Shown here piece by piece: positions 1 through 10,734 of a stretch of DNA of 64,000 nucleotides. How positions within the stretch are numbered: position 1 is the stretch's first letter; the number at the start of each line of letters is the position of its first letter. The notes beneath the pieces are model-generated. The model was not told the DNA's origin. It searched no databases and saw only the letters and a program-made list of their open reading frames with translations. Position numbers and translations under genes: made by a program. Origin of the DNA: Beroe forskalii (taxonomy: Eukaryota > Ctenophora > Nuda > Beroida > Beroidae); NCBI GenBank assembly GCA_011033025.1, contig WFMF01000307.1, positions 150,170-214,169 of the forward strand, read 5' to 3'.

Positions 1-1785
1 CTCAGAGGAGGGCGTCCCCTGCACGTCCTTGGGTCCCTGCACTAACACGCACATCTCTCTACTCACTGCAGGAGGGGGTCCGTCAGGAGGACATAGCGTC
101 CCCCTGCACGTCCTGCACTAACACGCACATCTCTCTATACTCACTGCAGAGGAGGGGGTCCCTCAGGGAGGACATAGCGTCCCCCCTGCACGTCCTTGTG
201 TCCCTGCACTAACACGCACATCTCTCTATACTCACTGCAGAGGAGGGGTCCCTCAGGGATGACATAGCGTCCCCTGCACGTCCTTGTGTCCCTGCACTGG
301 GTCCCTCAGGGAGGACATAGCGTCCCACGCGTCCTTGTGTCCCTCTATACTCTATACTCACTGCAGAGGAGGGGGTCCCTCAGGGAGGACATAGCGTCCC
401 CCTGCACGTCCTTGTGTCCCTGCACTAACACGCACATCTCTCTATACTCACTGCAGAGGAGGGGTCCCTCAGGGAGGACATAGCGTCCCCCTGCACGTCC
501 TTGTGTCCCCTGCACTAACACGCACATCTCTATACTCACTGCAGAGGAGGGGGGTCCCTCAGGGAGGACATAGCGTCCCCCTGCACGTCCTTGTGTCCCT
601 GCACTAACACGCACATCTCTATACTCACTGCAGAGGAGGGGTCCCTCAGGGAGGACATAGCGTCCCCCTGCACGTCCTTGGGTCCCTGCACTAACACGCA
701 CATCTCTCTATACTCACTGCAGAGGAGGGGGTCCCTCAGGGAGGACATAGCGTCCCCCTGCACGTCCTTGGGTCCCTGCACTAACACGCACATCTCTCTA
801 TACTCACTGCAGAGGAGGGGGTCCCTCAGGGAGGACATAGCGTCCCCCTGCACGTCCTTGGGTCCCTGCACTAACACGCACATCTCTCTATACTCACTGC
901 AGAGGAGGGGGTCCTCAGGGAGGACATAGCGTCCCCCTGCACGTCCTTGGGTCCCTGCACTAACACGCACATCTCTCTATACTCACTGCAGAGGAGGGGT
1001 CCCTCAGGGAGGACATAGCGTCCCCCTGCACGTCCTTGGGTCCCTGCACTAACACGCACATCTCTCTATACTCACTGCAGAGGAGGGGGTCCTCAGGGAG
1101 GACATAGCGTCCCCTGCACGTCCTTGTGTCCCTGCACTAACACGCACATCTCTCTATACTCACTGCAGAGGAGGGGGTCCTCAGGGAGGACATAGCGTCC
1201 CCCTGCACGTCCTTGTGTCCCTGCACTAACACGCACATCTCTCTATACTCACTGCAGAGGAGGGGGTCCTCAGGGAGGACATAGCGTCCCCTGCACGTCC
1301 TTGGTGTCCCTGCACTAACACGCACATCTCTCTATACTCACTGCAGAGGAGGGGGTCCCTCAGGGAGGACATAGCGTCCCCCTGCACGTCCTTGTGTCCC
1401 TGCACTAACACGCACATCTCTCTATACTCACTGCAGAGGAGGGGGTCCTCAGGGAGGTCCCCCTGCACGTCCGTCCCACTAACTGCACGTCCTCACTTGG
1501 GTCCCTGCACTAACACGCACATCTCTCTATACTCACTGCAGAGGAGGGGGTCCTCAGGGAGGACATAGCGTCCCCCTGCACGTCCTTGTGTCCCTGCACT
1601 AACACGCACATCTCTCTATACTCACTGCAGAGGAGGGGGTCCCTGCAGAAGGGAGGACATAGCGTCCCCCTGCACGTCCTTGTGTCCCTGCACTAACACG
1701 CACATCTCTCTATACTCACTGCAGAGGAGGGGGTCCCTCAGGGAGGACATAGCGTCCCCCTGCACGTCCTTGGGTCCAGAGCAGG
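1..1785. repeat. 90-bp minisatellite derived from the LRRCT exon and its splice donor
   Basis: The motif ctcactgcag recurs 19 times (starts at 62, 140, 231, 357, 447, 535, 625, 713, 803, 893, 982, 1071, 1159, 1249, 1337, 1427, 1532, 1621 and 1715), mostly 88-90 bp apart. On the minus strand a 90-bp unit is 30 codons (GPKDVQGDAMSS... to ...MCVLVQ), so full units stay open. Units of 88 or 89 bp shift the frame, which explains the overlapping repetitive ORFs on both strands. The unit is about 58 bp of LRRCT exon end (GPKDVQ through the last Cys) plus 32 bp of intron starting GTGAGTATAG. The array continues past the left edge. The small ORFs inside it are repeat artefacts, not separate genes. Confidence 0.95.
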
Positions 1786-1874
1786 TGAGGGTATGTTTTA
1801 TCTGCCGAGAGAGGAGGTACTGCCGCAACCACTCCATGTAGCAGTCGCACTGCCACTTGTTGCCGTTCACATCC
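1720..1874 (-). CDS. LRR gene exon 10: LRRCT cap
   Basis: A 155-nt exon that opens with DVNGNKWQCDCYMEWLRQYL, the NxWxCDCxxxWLxxYL signature of an LRRCT cap. A third Cys (TLTCSGP) and a fourth (DPLLC) give the two expected disulfides. I place the donor at 1719, where the minus strand reads TGCA|GTGAGTATAG, so the exon ends in phase 1, unlike the upstream exons. The exon end from GPKDVQ to LLC and the donor itself are repeated about 19 times further left, so several competing donors exist and the true exon end could differ. Exons 3' of this are outside the window. Confidence 0.85.
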
Positions 1875-2149
1875 CTGAGGGAGAAATAAATACTTGAGAT
1901 AGGTCTCATCGAAACAGGAATTCAAAGACAACTCCAAAATTTTAGGCTCCAAGTTTCTTCATTTCTTAATTAATGGTGAATTATGAAATTTATCAGTGAA
2001 GTTCCAAAATCCTAGGCTCATTACTTCATTTTCTCAAAATCCTAGTAACTAAGTTTCTTGAGCGTAATTGGTTATGAAATTTCGGCTTTATATCCAGCAA
2101 ATATACGGTTTTCTGCACGTATTTGTGTAGATGCGATCACGTTACTTAC

Positions 2150-2218
2150 AACTGCTGAAGAGACATCCCAGCAAAGGTGCCCTCGTGCAGATACGACAGC
2201 TTGTTGTACGATACGTCC
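2150..2218 (-). CDS. LRR gene exon 9: leucine-rich repeat 8
   Basis: 69 nt, acceptor CTCTCAG, donor GTAAGT, phase 2. It reads DVSYNKLSYLHEGTFAGM then SLQQL. It is the last full repeat before the C-terminal cap. The 208-bp intron to exon 8 carries a 21-bp repeat (2314-2334) that recurs at 56661-56681. Confidence 0.92.
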
Positions 2219-2313
2219 CTGAGAGGTGAGATGACTTACTAATCGTCATTACATCGACGGACGTTGCCGAAGGCGCAAAGTGACGTCCAAATGTGGAACG
2301 TTGCGCCGCGCGA

Positions 2314-2334
2314 GAGGGTAGGGTAACATCCTAC
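2314..2334. repeat. Dispersed repeat core (second copy at 56661-56681)
   Basis: gagggtagggtaacatccta plus c is identical at 2314-2334 and 56661-56681. Both copies follow a GC-rich block containing gcgccg. This indicates remnants of one dispersed repeat family, here in the intron between LRR exons 8 and 9. Confidence 0.6.
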
Positions 2335-2426
2335 GAGTCATTACAATGATATTATGTCTTTTTATGTACTTTCTTACCACTTCTATTCTAATGGAAACTC
2401 AGCCCCCTGAGTATTAAATAACTCAC

Positions 2427-2498
2427 AGGGATCGGAGGAGCTTGTTGCTGGCAAGGGACTGCGGGGGTATGTTCCTGATGTAGTTGTGCGCTAATGAC
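2427..2498 (-). CDS. LRR gene exon 8: leucine-rich repeat 7
   Basis: 72 nt, acceptor ATTGCAG, donor GTGAGT, phase 2. It reads SLAHNYIRNIPPQSLASN then KLLRSL. Consensus LxxNxI at the start and LxxL at the end are both present. The intron to exon 7 is only 253 bp. Confidence 0.92.
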
Positions 2499-2751
2499 CT
2501 GCAATGAGATATGATAAATCTAGCCGGAGTTTTCTTTATTTATTGGTAGATTTGCATGCTTGCACAAGTAGCTGGCACATATTATCTTATTATGAGTGGC
2601 TCTAGCACTCAAAAACTCAACAGCAGTTACTAAAAGGGTGGCGTGTACGATACTACTTTATGATTTTTGCAAATTCAACAATTCACATTTACTTTGAAAG
2701 ACGTTCTTAAGTCATTGCTACTTAAGTAAGCTTAATTATCTAGGAACTCAC

Positions 2752-2820
2752 AGGTAACGAATGCCTTTCATTTTCCCAATGTCTGATGGTAGTTCTCTGA
2801 ATGAATTGTTTCCTAATAAC
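2752..2820 (-). CDS. LRR gene exon 7: leucine-rich repeat 6
   Basis: 69 nt (23 residues), acceptor TTTCAG, donor GTGAGT, phase 2. It reads LLGNNSFRELPSDIGKM then KGIRYL. The xLPxxIG core is the short 23-residue LRR class (as in Ras-suppressor or plant-type repeats) rather than the 24-residue AF class of the other exons. An antisense transposon-derived fragment starts within about 5 bp of this acceptor. Confidence 0.9.
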
Positions 2821-2824
2821 CTGA

Positions 2825-3223
2825 AAGAAATCACGGTTTTTAGTTCATTTCTCACACACTATCTCAGTGAATACTGACAGAGTTATTAGTTTGAAAATTA
2901 CTGAGCAGGATCGAAAACTAAAGGCTCGTCTGAAGCGCATTGCTGAGAAGACAAAAGAGGAATACCGAGACGTTATCAGTATGATGCGAGTAAAACTGTC
3001 CTTCGCACTACTGAAAAGTGTGCTCATGTCAGTGAGAGGATCCCGGGGGAAACCATCTCACAAGCGCGAAATTCCGATTTCAGAAGTTTCATTCAATCTC
3101 ATCCCAGATGGATTGACAGGGGATTTAACTTTTTTTCTTAATTTCCTTTCCCATTCACCTGCCGGGTTGATTTTTTCAGTTTTAGAATTCAAAGGGACAG
3201 AAAGTTTCGTATACCAATTTTGA
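2825..3223 (+). pseudogene. Transposon-derived coding fragment, antisense in an LRR-gene intron
   Basis: An open frame runs from 2825 (after a stop at 2822) to 3223. The part up to about 3110 looks like genuine old coding sequence: LKITEQDRKLKARLKRIAEK, then YRDVISMMRVKLSFALLKSV, then RGSRGK and ISEVSFNLIPD. The charged helix followed by RxxLSFALLKSxxxxxRGxRG resembles segments at the C-terminal ends of transposable-element proteins in invertebrates, but I cannot name the family. It has no Met at the start, no catalytic motif and no partner ORF, so it is a truncated remnant. The reading after about 3110 is probably non-coding. Confidence 0.45.
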
Positions 3224-4804
3224 AATGCATTTTATATTTTTATGAAAAATGTGGATAAATTTTTTGGCAACTGTATGACCAAAAGGGTCTTCTGAATATT
3301 CAATATATAATATTGAGCTTCAGACGAGACCTCTCACCTCAATTCCCGATCCTTTTCAATTATTTTCCCACGCCGCGCACAAATTCAAATCATACTGAGC
3401 GATAAAACTTATGTAAACTCCACATAAAAAGAAATCGCGCCTTCCATACGGTCCGCGCGCGCATTCCTGTTTTTCGCAGATTATTGTCCATCTTTTCCGC
3501 AAGTGTATCAATGAAGCAGGAGAATAATGTTTCGGCAAGTCCTCAAATTACCAGAGCATCTATTACATTAACTGACGTTGAGAACTTCTAGAATTACACC
3601 AGCTTATACCATTTGAAGTTAGGATGTATCCTTGGTACTTGATTTTCAAATGTGGCCTGTACGGTAAATTCCGGGTCCTGGAAACATGATTTTCATAAAA
3701 CACACATCTATTTCTATTTTCTCGGCGCAGTCTGAAGATACTGTAGCATTTATCTTTTGTAGCCTGTCGCAAGTAAAGAAAAGGCCTGCTCATCTTGCTC
3801 TTGATACTTTGACATAGTGGAAGTAAAATAGAGTACTCAACTACTCAGGGAGTCAGTGGTTTAGTCTCCAAAAATGTATTTGATTTGGTGTACCACATTT
3901 GGCGTTTTTCAGAAAATTCACCGAAAATCATAATTAAGTTCATAAATAAACATGTAACCTAAGACAGTTCAAATTTTCTATGCGATTACTGTACATGCTA
4001 AAATCTGGCGCATAATCATAAATACGAAGCCTGCACAATCATTCGCTCAAAAGATACCGGATAGATGATTAATTGGAGGCAGTCGCCATACACAAGAAGC
4101 AACACAGAGAAACATGTCCTACATCCCTGCAAACTTTCAGCTCATATCAGAGCGGCATATCATTATCTTCAGGTGGCAACCAATAGGCGGTTTATAGTGA
4201 CATCACCACCATGCATTAGAATAGGCAATTGACGATGTCATTGGAGAATGCTGCGCACAATAGCTCAGTACTGCTGATGTGCAGGATGAATATCTGTGAT
4301 TGAAATTAAAAGATAGAATGTACAGTGCATGTCACGAGCTCACACTCTCGAATAGTACTATCATTCTCAAGTAGGGTGGAATATAGGGAGGCTTTCAACT
4401 TTCAAGAGACTTTGGTGGCTTTCTAAAGCTCATTATAATATGTTATATATGAGCTTCGTTTATAGTTATATCCCGTTTAAACTCATGGACTATCGACAAG
4501 CAACGACAATGAGAAGAAAACGAGAACAAAAGAATCAGAAGGCTAGAATAAAGGATCTTTAAAACGTGTACTTATGGAGTTATGATAAGTAAGTGTTTTA
4601 TAGCATTGATATTACTATCAGATACAGAAGTAAGCTAATTCTCTAATCTCCCATCATGGCTCGTGTTGCCATGGAATTCTAATAATTCATATCTTCTACA
4701 ATATCGTCTAGTTATTCCTACAGCTAGAATAGTACAATCTCCATCTACACGTTGATCCATCTACAAAAATCTGAAAGTGATTAAAATCTGCAATCTTCAC
4801 TTAC
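3224..4804. other. Intron 6 remainder, no gene seen
   Basis: AT-rich intronic DNA. The only noteworthy piece is caccaataggcggt-like sequence near 4180-4200, similar to sequence near 36475-36495 and part of a scattered repeat family. The small ORFs at 3356-3538 and 3563-3793 (minus) have no recognisable features. Confidence 0.6.
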
Positions 4805-4879
4805 AGCCAGAGATTGTGTGAAGTGAGGGGAAGCAGGGCACCGTTTGTAACTTCACTCAGGTCGTTGTCCATCAAGTTC
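4805..4879 (-). CDS. LRR gene exon 6: leucine-rich repeat 5
   Basis: 75 nt (25 residues), acceptor TTTCAG, donor GTAAGT, phase 2. It reads NLMDNDLSEVTNGALLPL then TSHNLWL. One residue longer than its neighbours, which LRR arrays tolerate in the convex loop. Confidence 0.9.
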
Positions 4880-7800
4880 CTGAAAGGGGTGAAGTAAGCA
4901 TACCTGGAGGAGTCATAGATGCAGTGGAAATCCAGAGGGCATGCACAGGCGAAGACGTGTAGCCGTGTGTCTGCTCAGAAAAGTGATAATGTGCTCATAA
5001 CTTCATTGTATTATTATCAGACAGACTTTCTGCTTTATATCAGAGTTCAGAGGAAAAACAAATTGATCATTTCATTAACTCTGTGTTCACAATAAATACT
5101 ATATAAGTTGTAAATCTACCCATCCGAACAATTGATTAGATTCCTAATATTAAGTCCATGCGATTGACATTGAAATGAAATCATTTAATTAATCCTTAAA
5201 TCATTTAAATTGGATGTGGGTACTAAGTGAAACTGGAAACTACAATACACTTCGTTTCTCTTCACCACTTTGCACAAGTAATAGGTAGTTGTGGAGAAGA
5301 GTAGTTACGTAGTTAAAGTTGCGAGTTTAATTTGGTGGAACCACGCATGATTTTCCACGCGATGGGCGACCACGATATCGGCAACTCCGTTATTAATAGC
5401 CGGTGTTAATAAATCTGACAGAGTAGCGGTAAGAATAAAATAAAGTGTAATAATTCCTGGACAATTACATCACACACAACCCAAAGTTGTCGTAGGCTCA
5501 GTAGTAAAATATATTAACGTAATCGCATTAATGAGTGGTGTAAACGAGCCCCAGGGTACAATCCTGCAAATAGTTGACACACCAAACACCCTCCTGGGTA
5601 TTTGTCAAGTTCATGCCACAAACTACAGACATAGAATCACGGACAAACACACTCAAAAAAACAGGATAAACGGAAAAACAGACTCCAGACAGACAGACTC
5701 ACGGACAAACTCGCAAAGAAGGGAACAAAATTATGAAAGAGTATTACAATTTAAACAATTTAAGTACACAAGTACATTTATTCAGTCCTCAAGAACCAAG
5801 ATATTTGAAACAATAAGGATACACTCTGCCAATGTAATATTTCCTAGGTGCTTTGACATCCATAATTCACTGTTCAGAGACGTAATGACAACTTCACTCG
5901 GATACACGAACTACTTGAAATACTTACAAATAGTTGATGTTGCTTGACGGGTAGAATGCCTCCCTTGATATGGAATTTATCTGGTTACCACGCAGGTCCC
6001 TGAAATAGAACTCCATATAAAACATGAAATGAACCAAAAATCTATGAAAAACAAGTCAGTAGGTACATGACATGTAACTACTAACTCGTTTTTCATAGAT
6101 TCTAGTTTGATCAATTTCGTTTCGACTAATGATAACCATTTATTCATGAAGGACGGGAAAAGGCATTAAATTAGAAATTTTTATGGCATAAATAACTTTA
6201 TACCTACCCGTATTAAAGTATTTAGTAGGAGACTTAAACACTTAAAAGTTAATTAGACTGTTTTAAGTGGAAATCACCCGGAATTTCCTAAATTTAAATT
6301 TATTTATTTAGAATTGAACGTTTGTTTTGTAAAATTTGGCAGTGATAATTACAGACTGGTTTTAGGAAAAGAAATAAATTCGTTTCCGTTTGGCGTTCAA
6401 CACAATTTAAATAAATTACATGAAAGCTTAAGGTATAATAAATTATGGAAAATGCGTTAAAAATAAGATATAATAATAATGATATGTTGAAAATTAAAAG
6501 CAGAATTACTGTATTTTTATCTAACCTACTACAGTATCTTTTATTTACTATCTAACATACTACAGTACAGAGGTGCTTTAATATGGATCAAACATGTTTC
6601 TACAATAACTAGAAAGGAAAGTGAACAAAAACTGTAAACTCATGGATAACGTAGTATTGAAAAATAATGGCGCAAGTCTTCATAAATCTATGACAAAAGG
6701 GATACATAGTATCAATAATCATTTAAGGCCTGAAAAGTAAAAACGGTGCTTAAGGGCTATAAAGAACAAACGTTCATCATTTGGGCAGGGTGATTGTGTA
6801 GCACAAAGTGCACCTACGAAACACCCTTATCAAGTATTTTTTATCCCAGAACCACAGAACAGAAGGGCTGTACTCTGATCAGTGATCAGCCTTGTTTATG
6901 CAGAAGGCTGATTTCCATCTACCACACATTGAACCACGCATGAGTAGTCTGTGAATTTATACATACAATAAAGTATTTAAAAAGCTGAGAATCTAATTAG
7001 ACTTTGATAAAATTCATATAATTTTTGAAAAGCTCGATGTACAATTCCCCAGGAGCGCGCGTACTATATGCGAATGACAGAAAATGTACTTTTTCATAAG
7101 TTAATGTGTTAATATGTCAGAACATTTGACATTTAATATGTGTACGATGTATTTCACTCGAGGGCTCGTGCTACAGATACTTGGAATCATTTTTACATAG
7201 CTATACCACCTAATCTAACACATGAACCTAAAATATGGACCCGTCCTTATCAATTCATTAATCATTATTCATTTGTGCCGTTTGATTCCAGATTCGCCAA
7301 CTTTCAAGATTCATGTCCATAAACAACGAAGTTGTTATCTTATATACACATTTCATTAAGTCCTAAAGTGATCATCTGATCAAAATTTGCGCCGTTTTAC
7401 CAAGATTTATTACGAGGAATCACGCTAAAATGTGTTGCAGAAACAGTTAGATATACGTCATTACATTGATTATCCATCTTGAATAAGGAAACTTATCTTG
7501 TATTTTCATACATGAGGTACGCTGCATGGAGGGAACTGTTCTTTCATCAAGTATGAAATATGCGTACAAGGAAAGAGACATATAACGTGAAGACAGGCTA
7601 ACGGCTAGGAAAAGCTGGGAAGATTCGAAACAAAGCTGTGCTGCTTTGATAATGTGCCTGATAATGCGGGGTATGTGACATTCAAGATGTATCAGAAACA
7701 TTGAAATAACGTCAATCTACATATTAAAGTATTAAGGGGAAGAAGTAGTAGAAGACATTATTCTTTTGGTGGCTGCACTTCAACTGTTACAGAACTAGTG

Positions 7801-8085
7801 AACTGTTACACTTCACGGGTACAGCAGTAGATTCTAGCTTCTTATTTCTAGCTCTCACAGGACAGAAAATTAGACTCATTACCGTCAGTAACATCCGGAT
7901 ACTCTTGAAGTCACATTTACCGAAACTCATGACTTACTTTAAAACAAACTATAGAAACTATAGTATGATGTACCATTGTACCGTTATATTATATACACTC
8001 GCATAAAAAGTAGTTGTTTTAATGGAAGTAACGGGTCACATTAGAATATAATATTTTCACACTAATTCAGTGCAGTAAAACTTAC
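4880..8085. other. Introns 5 and 4 around LRR exon 5, no further gene seen
   Basis: Leaving out exon 5 (5928-5999), this is AT-rich non-coding DNA. The plus-strand ORF at 5531-5947 is rich in Asp, Ser, Arg and Thr from short acagac-type repetition, and it overlaps exon 5 on the opposite strand, so I treat it as chance. Confidence 0.55.
5928..5999 (-). CDS. LRR gene exon 5: leucine-rich repeat 4
   Basis: 72 nt, acceptor TTTCAG, donor GTAAGT, phase 2. It reads DLRGNQINSISREAFYPS then SNINYL, with the standard xLxxNxIxxIxxxAF core. Its start completes the Val codon opened by exon 4. The last residues carry Asn and Ser where Leu is usual, so the concave beta strand that follows may be less regular. 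Confidence 0.92.
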
Positions 8086-8157
8086 ACCCATTCCAAGTAA
8101 AGCAGTCCTCGGAAAACCCGGTCAGGTATTTCCTTGAGTTCGTTCTCACTCACCACC
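8086..8157 (-). CDS. LRR gene exon 4: leucine-rich repeat 3
   Basis: 72 nt, acceptor TTTTGCAG, donor GTAAGT, phase 2. It reads VVSENELKEIPDRVFRGL then LYLEWV. N and L fall at the LRR positions and the F of the VFRGL segment sits where the consensus has Phe. The codon split with exon 5 is GT|G (Val), the only junction that is not Leu. Confidence 0.92.
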
Positions 8158-10662
8158 CTGCAAAAGGGAGAAGTTTATAAAGGAGCACTCAGTTCGTTTT
8201 CATTTACCACCCTGTGTGACTGATACGGAATATAACATGTGTCATCAAGGAAAGTCTTCTGATTATTTTGATGAAACTTTCAGGATATTTGGACAACATT
8301 ATTGTGATTATTTCAAAAGAATTATATCAGAAAAAGGTTCATCAGAAGCTTTTAGAAATCATGATATAAACATGATGGGGTATCAGAACGGTCCATCAAC
8401 TCTGAACAGGCATATAGATTAGAATGACATTATGATTTGGGTGGGAGTAGATTAGAATGATATTGTCCATTGGAAATACCCCATCTCCCAATGTTACACC
8501 TTCATTTCATGGCAATTGCAGAGTAGACGTGGAGATTAGATCCCCTAATTAGAGCTCTGGATACAGGATATACACAGGCTATAATCGTTATCGTATATGG
8601 ATGAGGCCTCTATCAACTAGAACTCAAGAAATAGATACAGGGCATTATGACCAGTAGTCTGGGAATGAAGGATGACTTTATGATAAATAGACATCCTGCG
8701 CAGAAGGAATCCTCCTACAAGCTGCTGATTTGACCTGCTACAGTATTATCATGTAATGAGTGAAACACTACACAGATAACAGCTGTTTTGTGAACTTAGG
8801 GACCACCATTATCTCCCTCCGTTGCGATACTACTCCACTTAGAGTCTCAGGTTATACTGGTACTAGATCCTAATAGTTCCTTGTAACCGAGGGCAGGAGT
8901 GAGGCTTGCAACAGGAGAGCAGTGCTGGTCATGATCACAACAAAAATTCGCTAACAACTAACAACAACTAACTAACAACCAACTGTCAGGTCACGGATGG
9001 TTTCATCGCTATAAGCCAATCTCCGTTATTGAAAGACACGTTGGAGTGTTGGACGACCCTCGACCCTCGATCGGGTTCCGAATATTGGCGCTATAAGCGC
9101 CAGGCGCTATAAGCGCCAGGCGCTAACCAATGTCTTGCTGTGTCACTTCATGATCTTCCAATGAACCAGGGAGATTATAGAGCGATAAACCTCTAATCAC
9201 ACTTCACCAGAATTCCCTAGAAGACTCTGCTAGGAGGAGGCTGGAGCTTCTACATCCCTCCGGTAAATTGTGGGATATTACTGCAGTGGTTATACTGAGT
9301 GGGGTATATCATGGCAAAGGTCAGGACGGATGGATACGAGAGGGATAATTGGGGAAGCTCACTGGTGGTCTCTACAGCTATGCATGCAATAATTAGGGAA
9401 TTAGCACAATTACCATATAGTATCCGTATTAATTAGTGTGTGTAACCAAATATAATGAGGCACACTGAGCAAGATGGTGATTCCTTAGAATCGCGGCCTC
9501 TGGTGGAACTTGCGCAGATAGGAACTTGCTTACAAGCTTACAGTATCCAAACTCTGATTGATTCCTAAACTTGTGCTTCCTGAGTTCATCTGAAAAATTC
9601 ACTACGATAAACAAGAAGAACACCAACATAGGCAACTGTAATGTCCTCTGCCATATTTGAGCGCTGAGACCTCCATTTGAATTCTTGTATTAGCTCCTTT
9701 GTATTTAACGATCAACTTACATCTGCAATTGCTATGTAAGCCTACAAGTGACTCACTTTTCAGCCCAAAAGGTCAAAAGCCTTAGCCTGGCACCTATCAC
9801 CTAGTGGTACATGAGGTACTGAACGAGAATGCAGAGTAGATATGTAAGGTGCACGACTTTTCATCTTACGTCAAACACTTACCCAGGTCCCAGACCTTAA
9901 CCTTTGCTCGGAGTTTAAATGTTATGAGTAGATCAAAAGGTGTCGTGAGATGAAATGTCCGTTCCCCGATATGCATTATTACAGTTCAAGGTAGGTATTG
10001 AAGCTGGGATATGAGAGCTGTCATTATAGGGCGTGTGATGTTTTCTACCCTAACCAACATAATGGAACGATAAACTTTAAACGTCCGAGCCTATAATTGT
10101 GAGAAAGAACAATGGAGGAATATGTTGAATGCCGTTAGTAAAAGATGTTTTAATACCTTTACATTTCGCTGAAAAATTAAGCTAGGACCTTGCAAAAGCT
10201 CCCATTATGCAAGGTCCAATGAACAATAGCATTCTGAGATAGATAATACCTTCTCCAGATGTCAAGAGCATTGTTAAACTTATCAGAGCTCGAACAAGCA
10301 AACAACTGTAATTAGTTCTACAGGAACAGTAGAACACCCATTTCTAAAGGCTAAACATAGCTGGCAGCGGTCTACACTCCGACAATTTACTCAGTAGGTG
10401 TAATTTTATATTCTGAATGGGGTGAATATTCGGACTATTTTCAAGTTGAAAACAACAGGCGCTGCTGACTGAGGGGTTAAGAAAGAAGGAATATATGGTT
10501 ATGGAGTAATAGCCTCCCCATGATAACAAATTGATGAAAATTTAAAAGTAGAATTAAATGCAAATAAAGTTCAAGCTACCCCAAATACTGAAATATCATG
10601 ATCCTTGAAATTTGTTACTTCAGACGCAACATTTTGAAATGCCTGGACCCTGGAATACTCAC
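8158..10662. other. Intron 3, small palindromic tandem repeat only
   Basis: No coding sequence recognised. At 9087-9125 the self-complementary unit ggcgctataagcgcca occurs twice plus a partial copy. At about 8935-8985 there is a short aacaacta-type simple repeat. Confidence 0.55.
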
Positions 10663-10734
10663 AGTATTTTGAGGTAAGGTAGCCGTTGCAGGACTGCAGG
10701 GTCTAATGCTCTGATGTTGTTGTGTTGTAACTCT
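10663..10734 (-). CDS. LRR gene exon 3: leucine-rich repeat 2
   Basis: Exactly 72 nt between acceptor TTTCAG and donor GTGAGT, phase 2 at both ends. It reads ELQHNNIRALDPAVLQRLP followed by YLKIL, a textbook 24-residue extracellular LRR (LxxNxIxxLxxxxLxxLxxLxxL). It is the first of the closely spaced 3' exon cluster. A short ORF on the same strand (10615-10896) is only this exon read into its intron. Confidence 0.92.

Noticed and set aside
286-1952. Repetitive ORFs of 60-144 codons on both strands
   Set aside because: All are readings of the 90-bp minisatellite. Only the part joined to the LRRCT exon has gene context.
5531-5947. 138-codon plus-strand ORF
   Set aside because: Biased composition from short acagac repetition, no domain, and it overlaps LRR exon 5 on the other strand.
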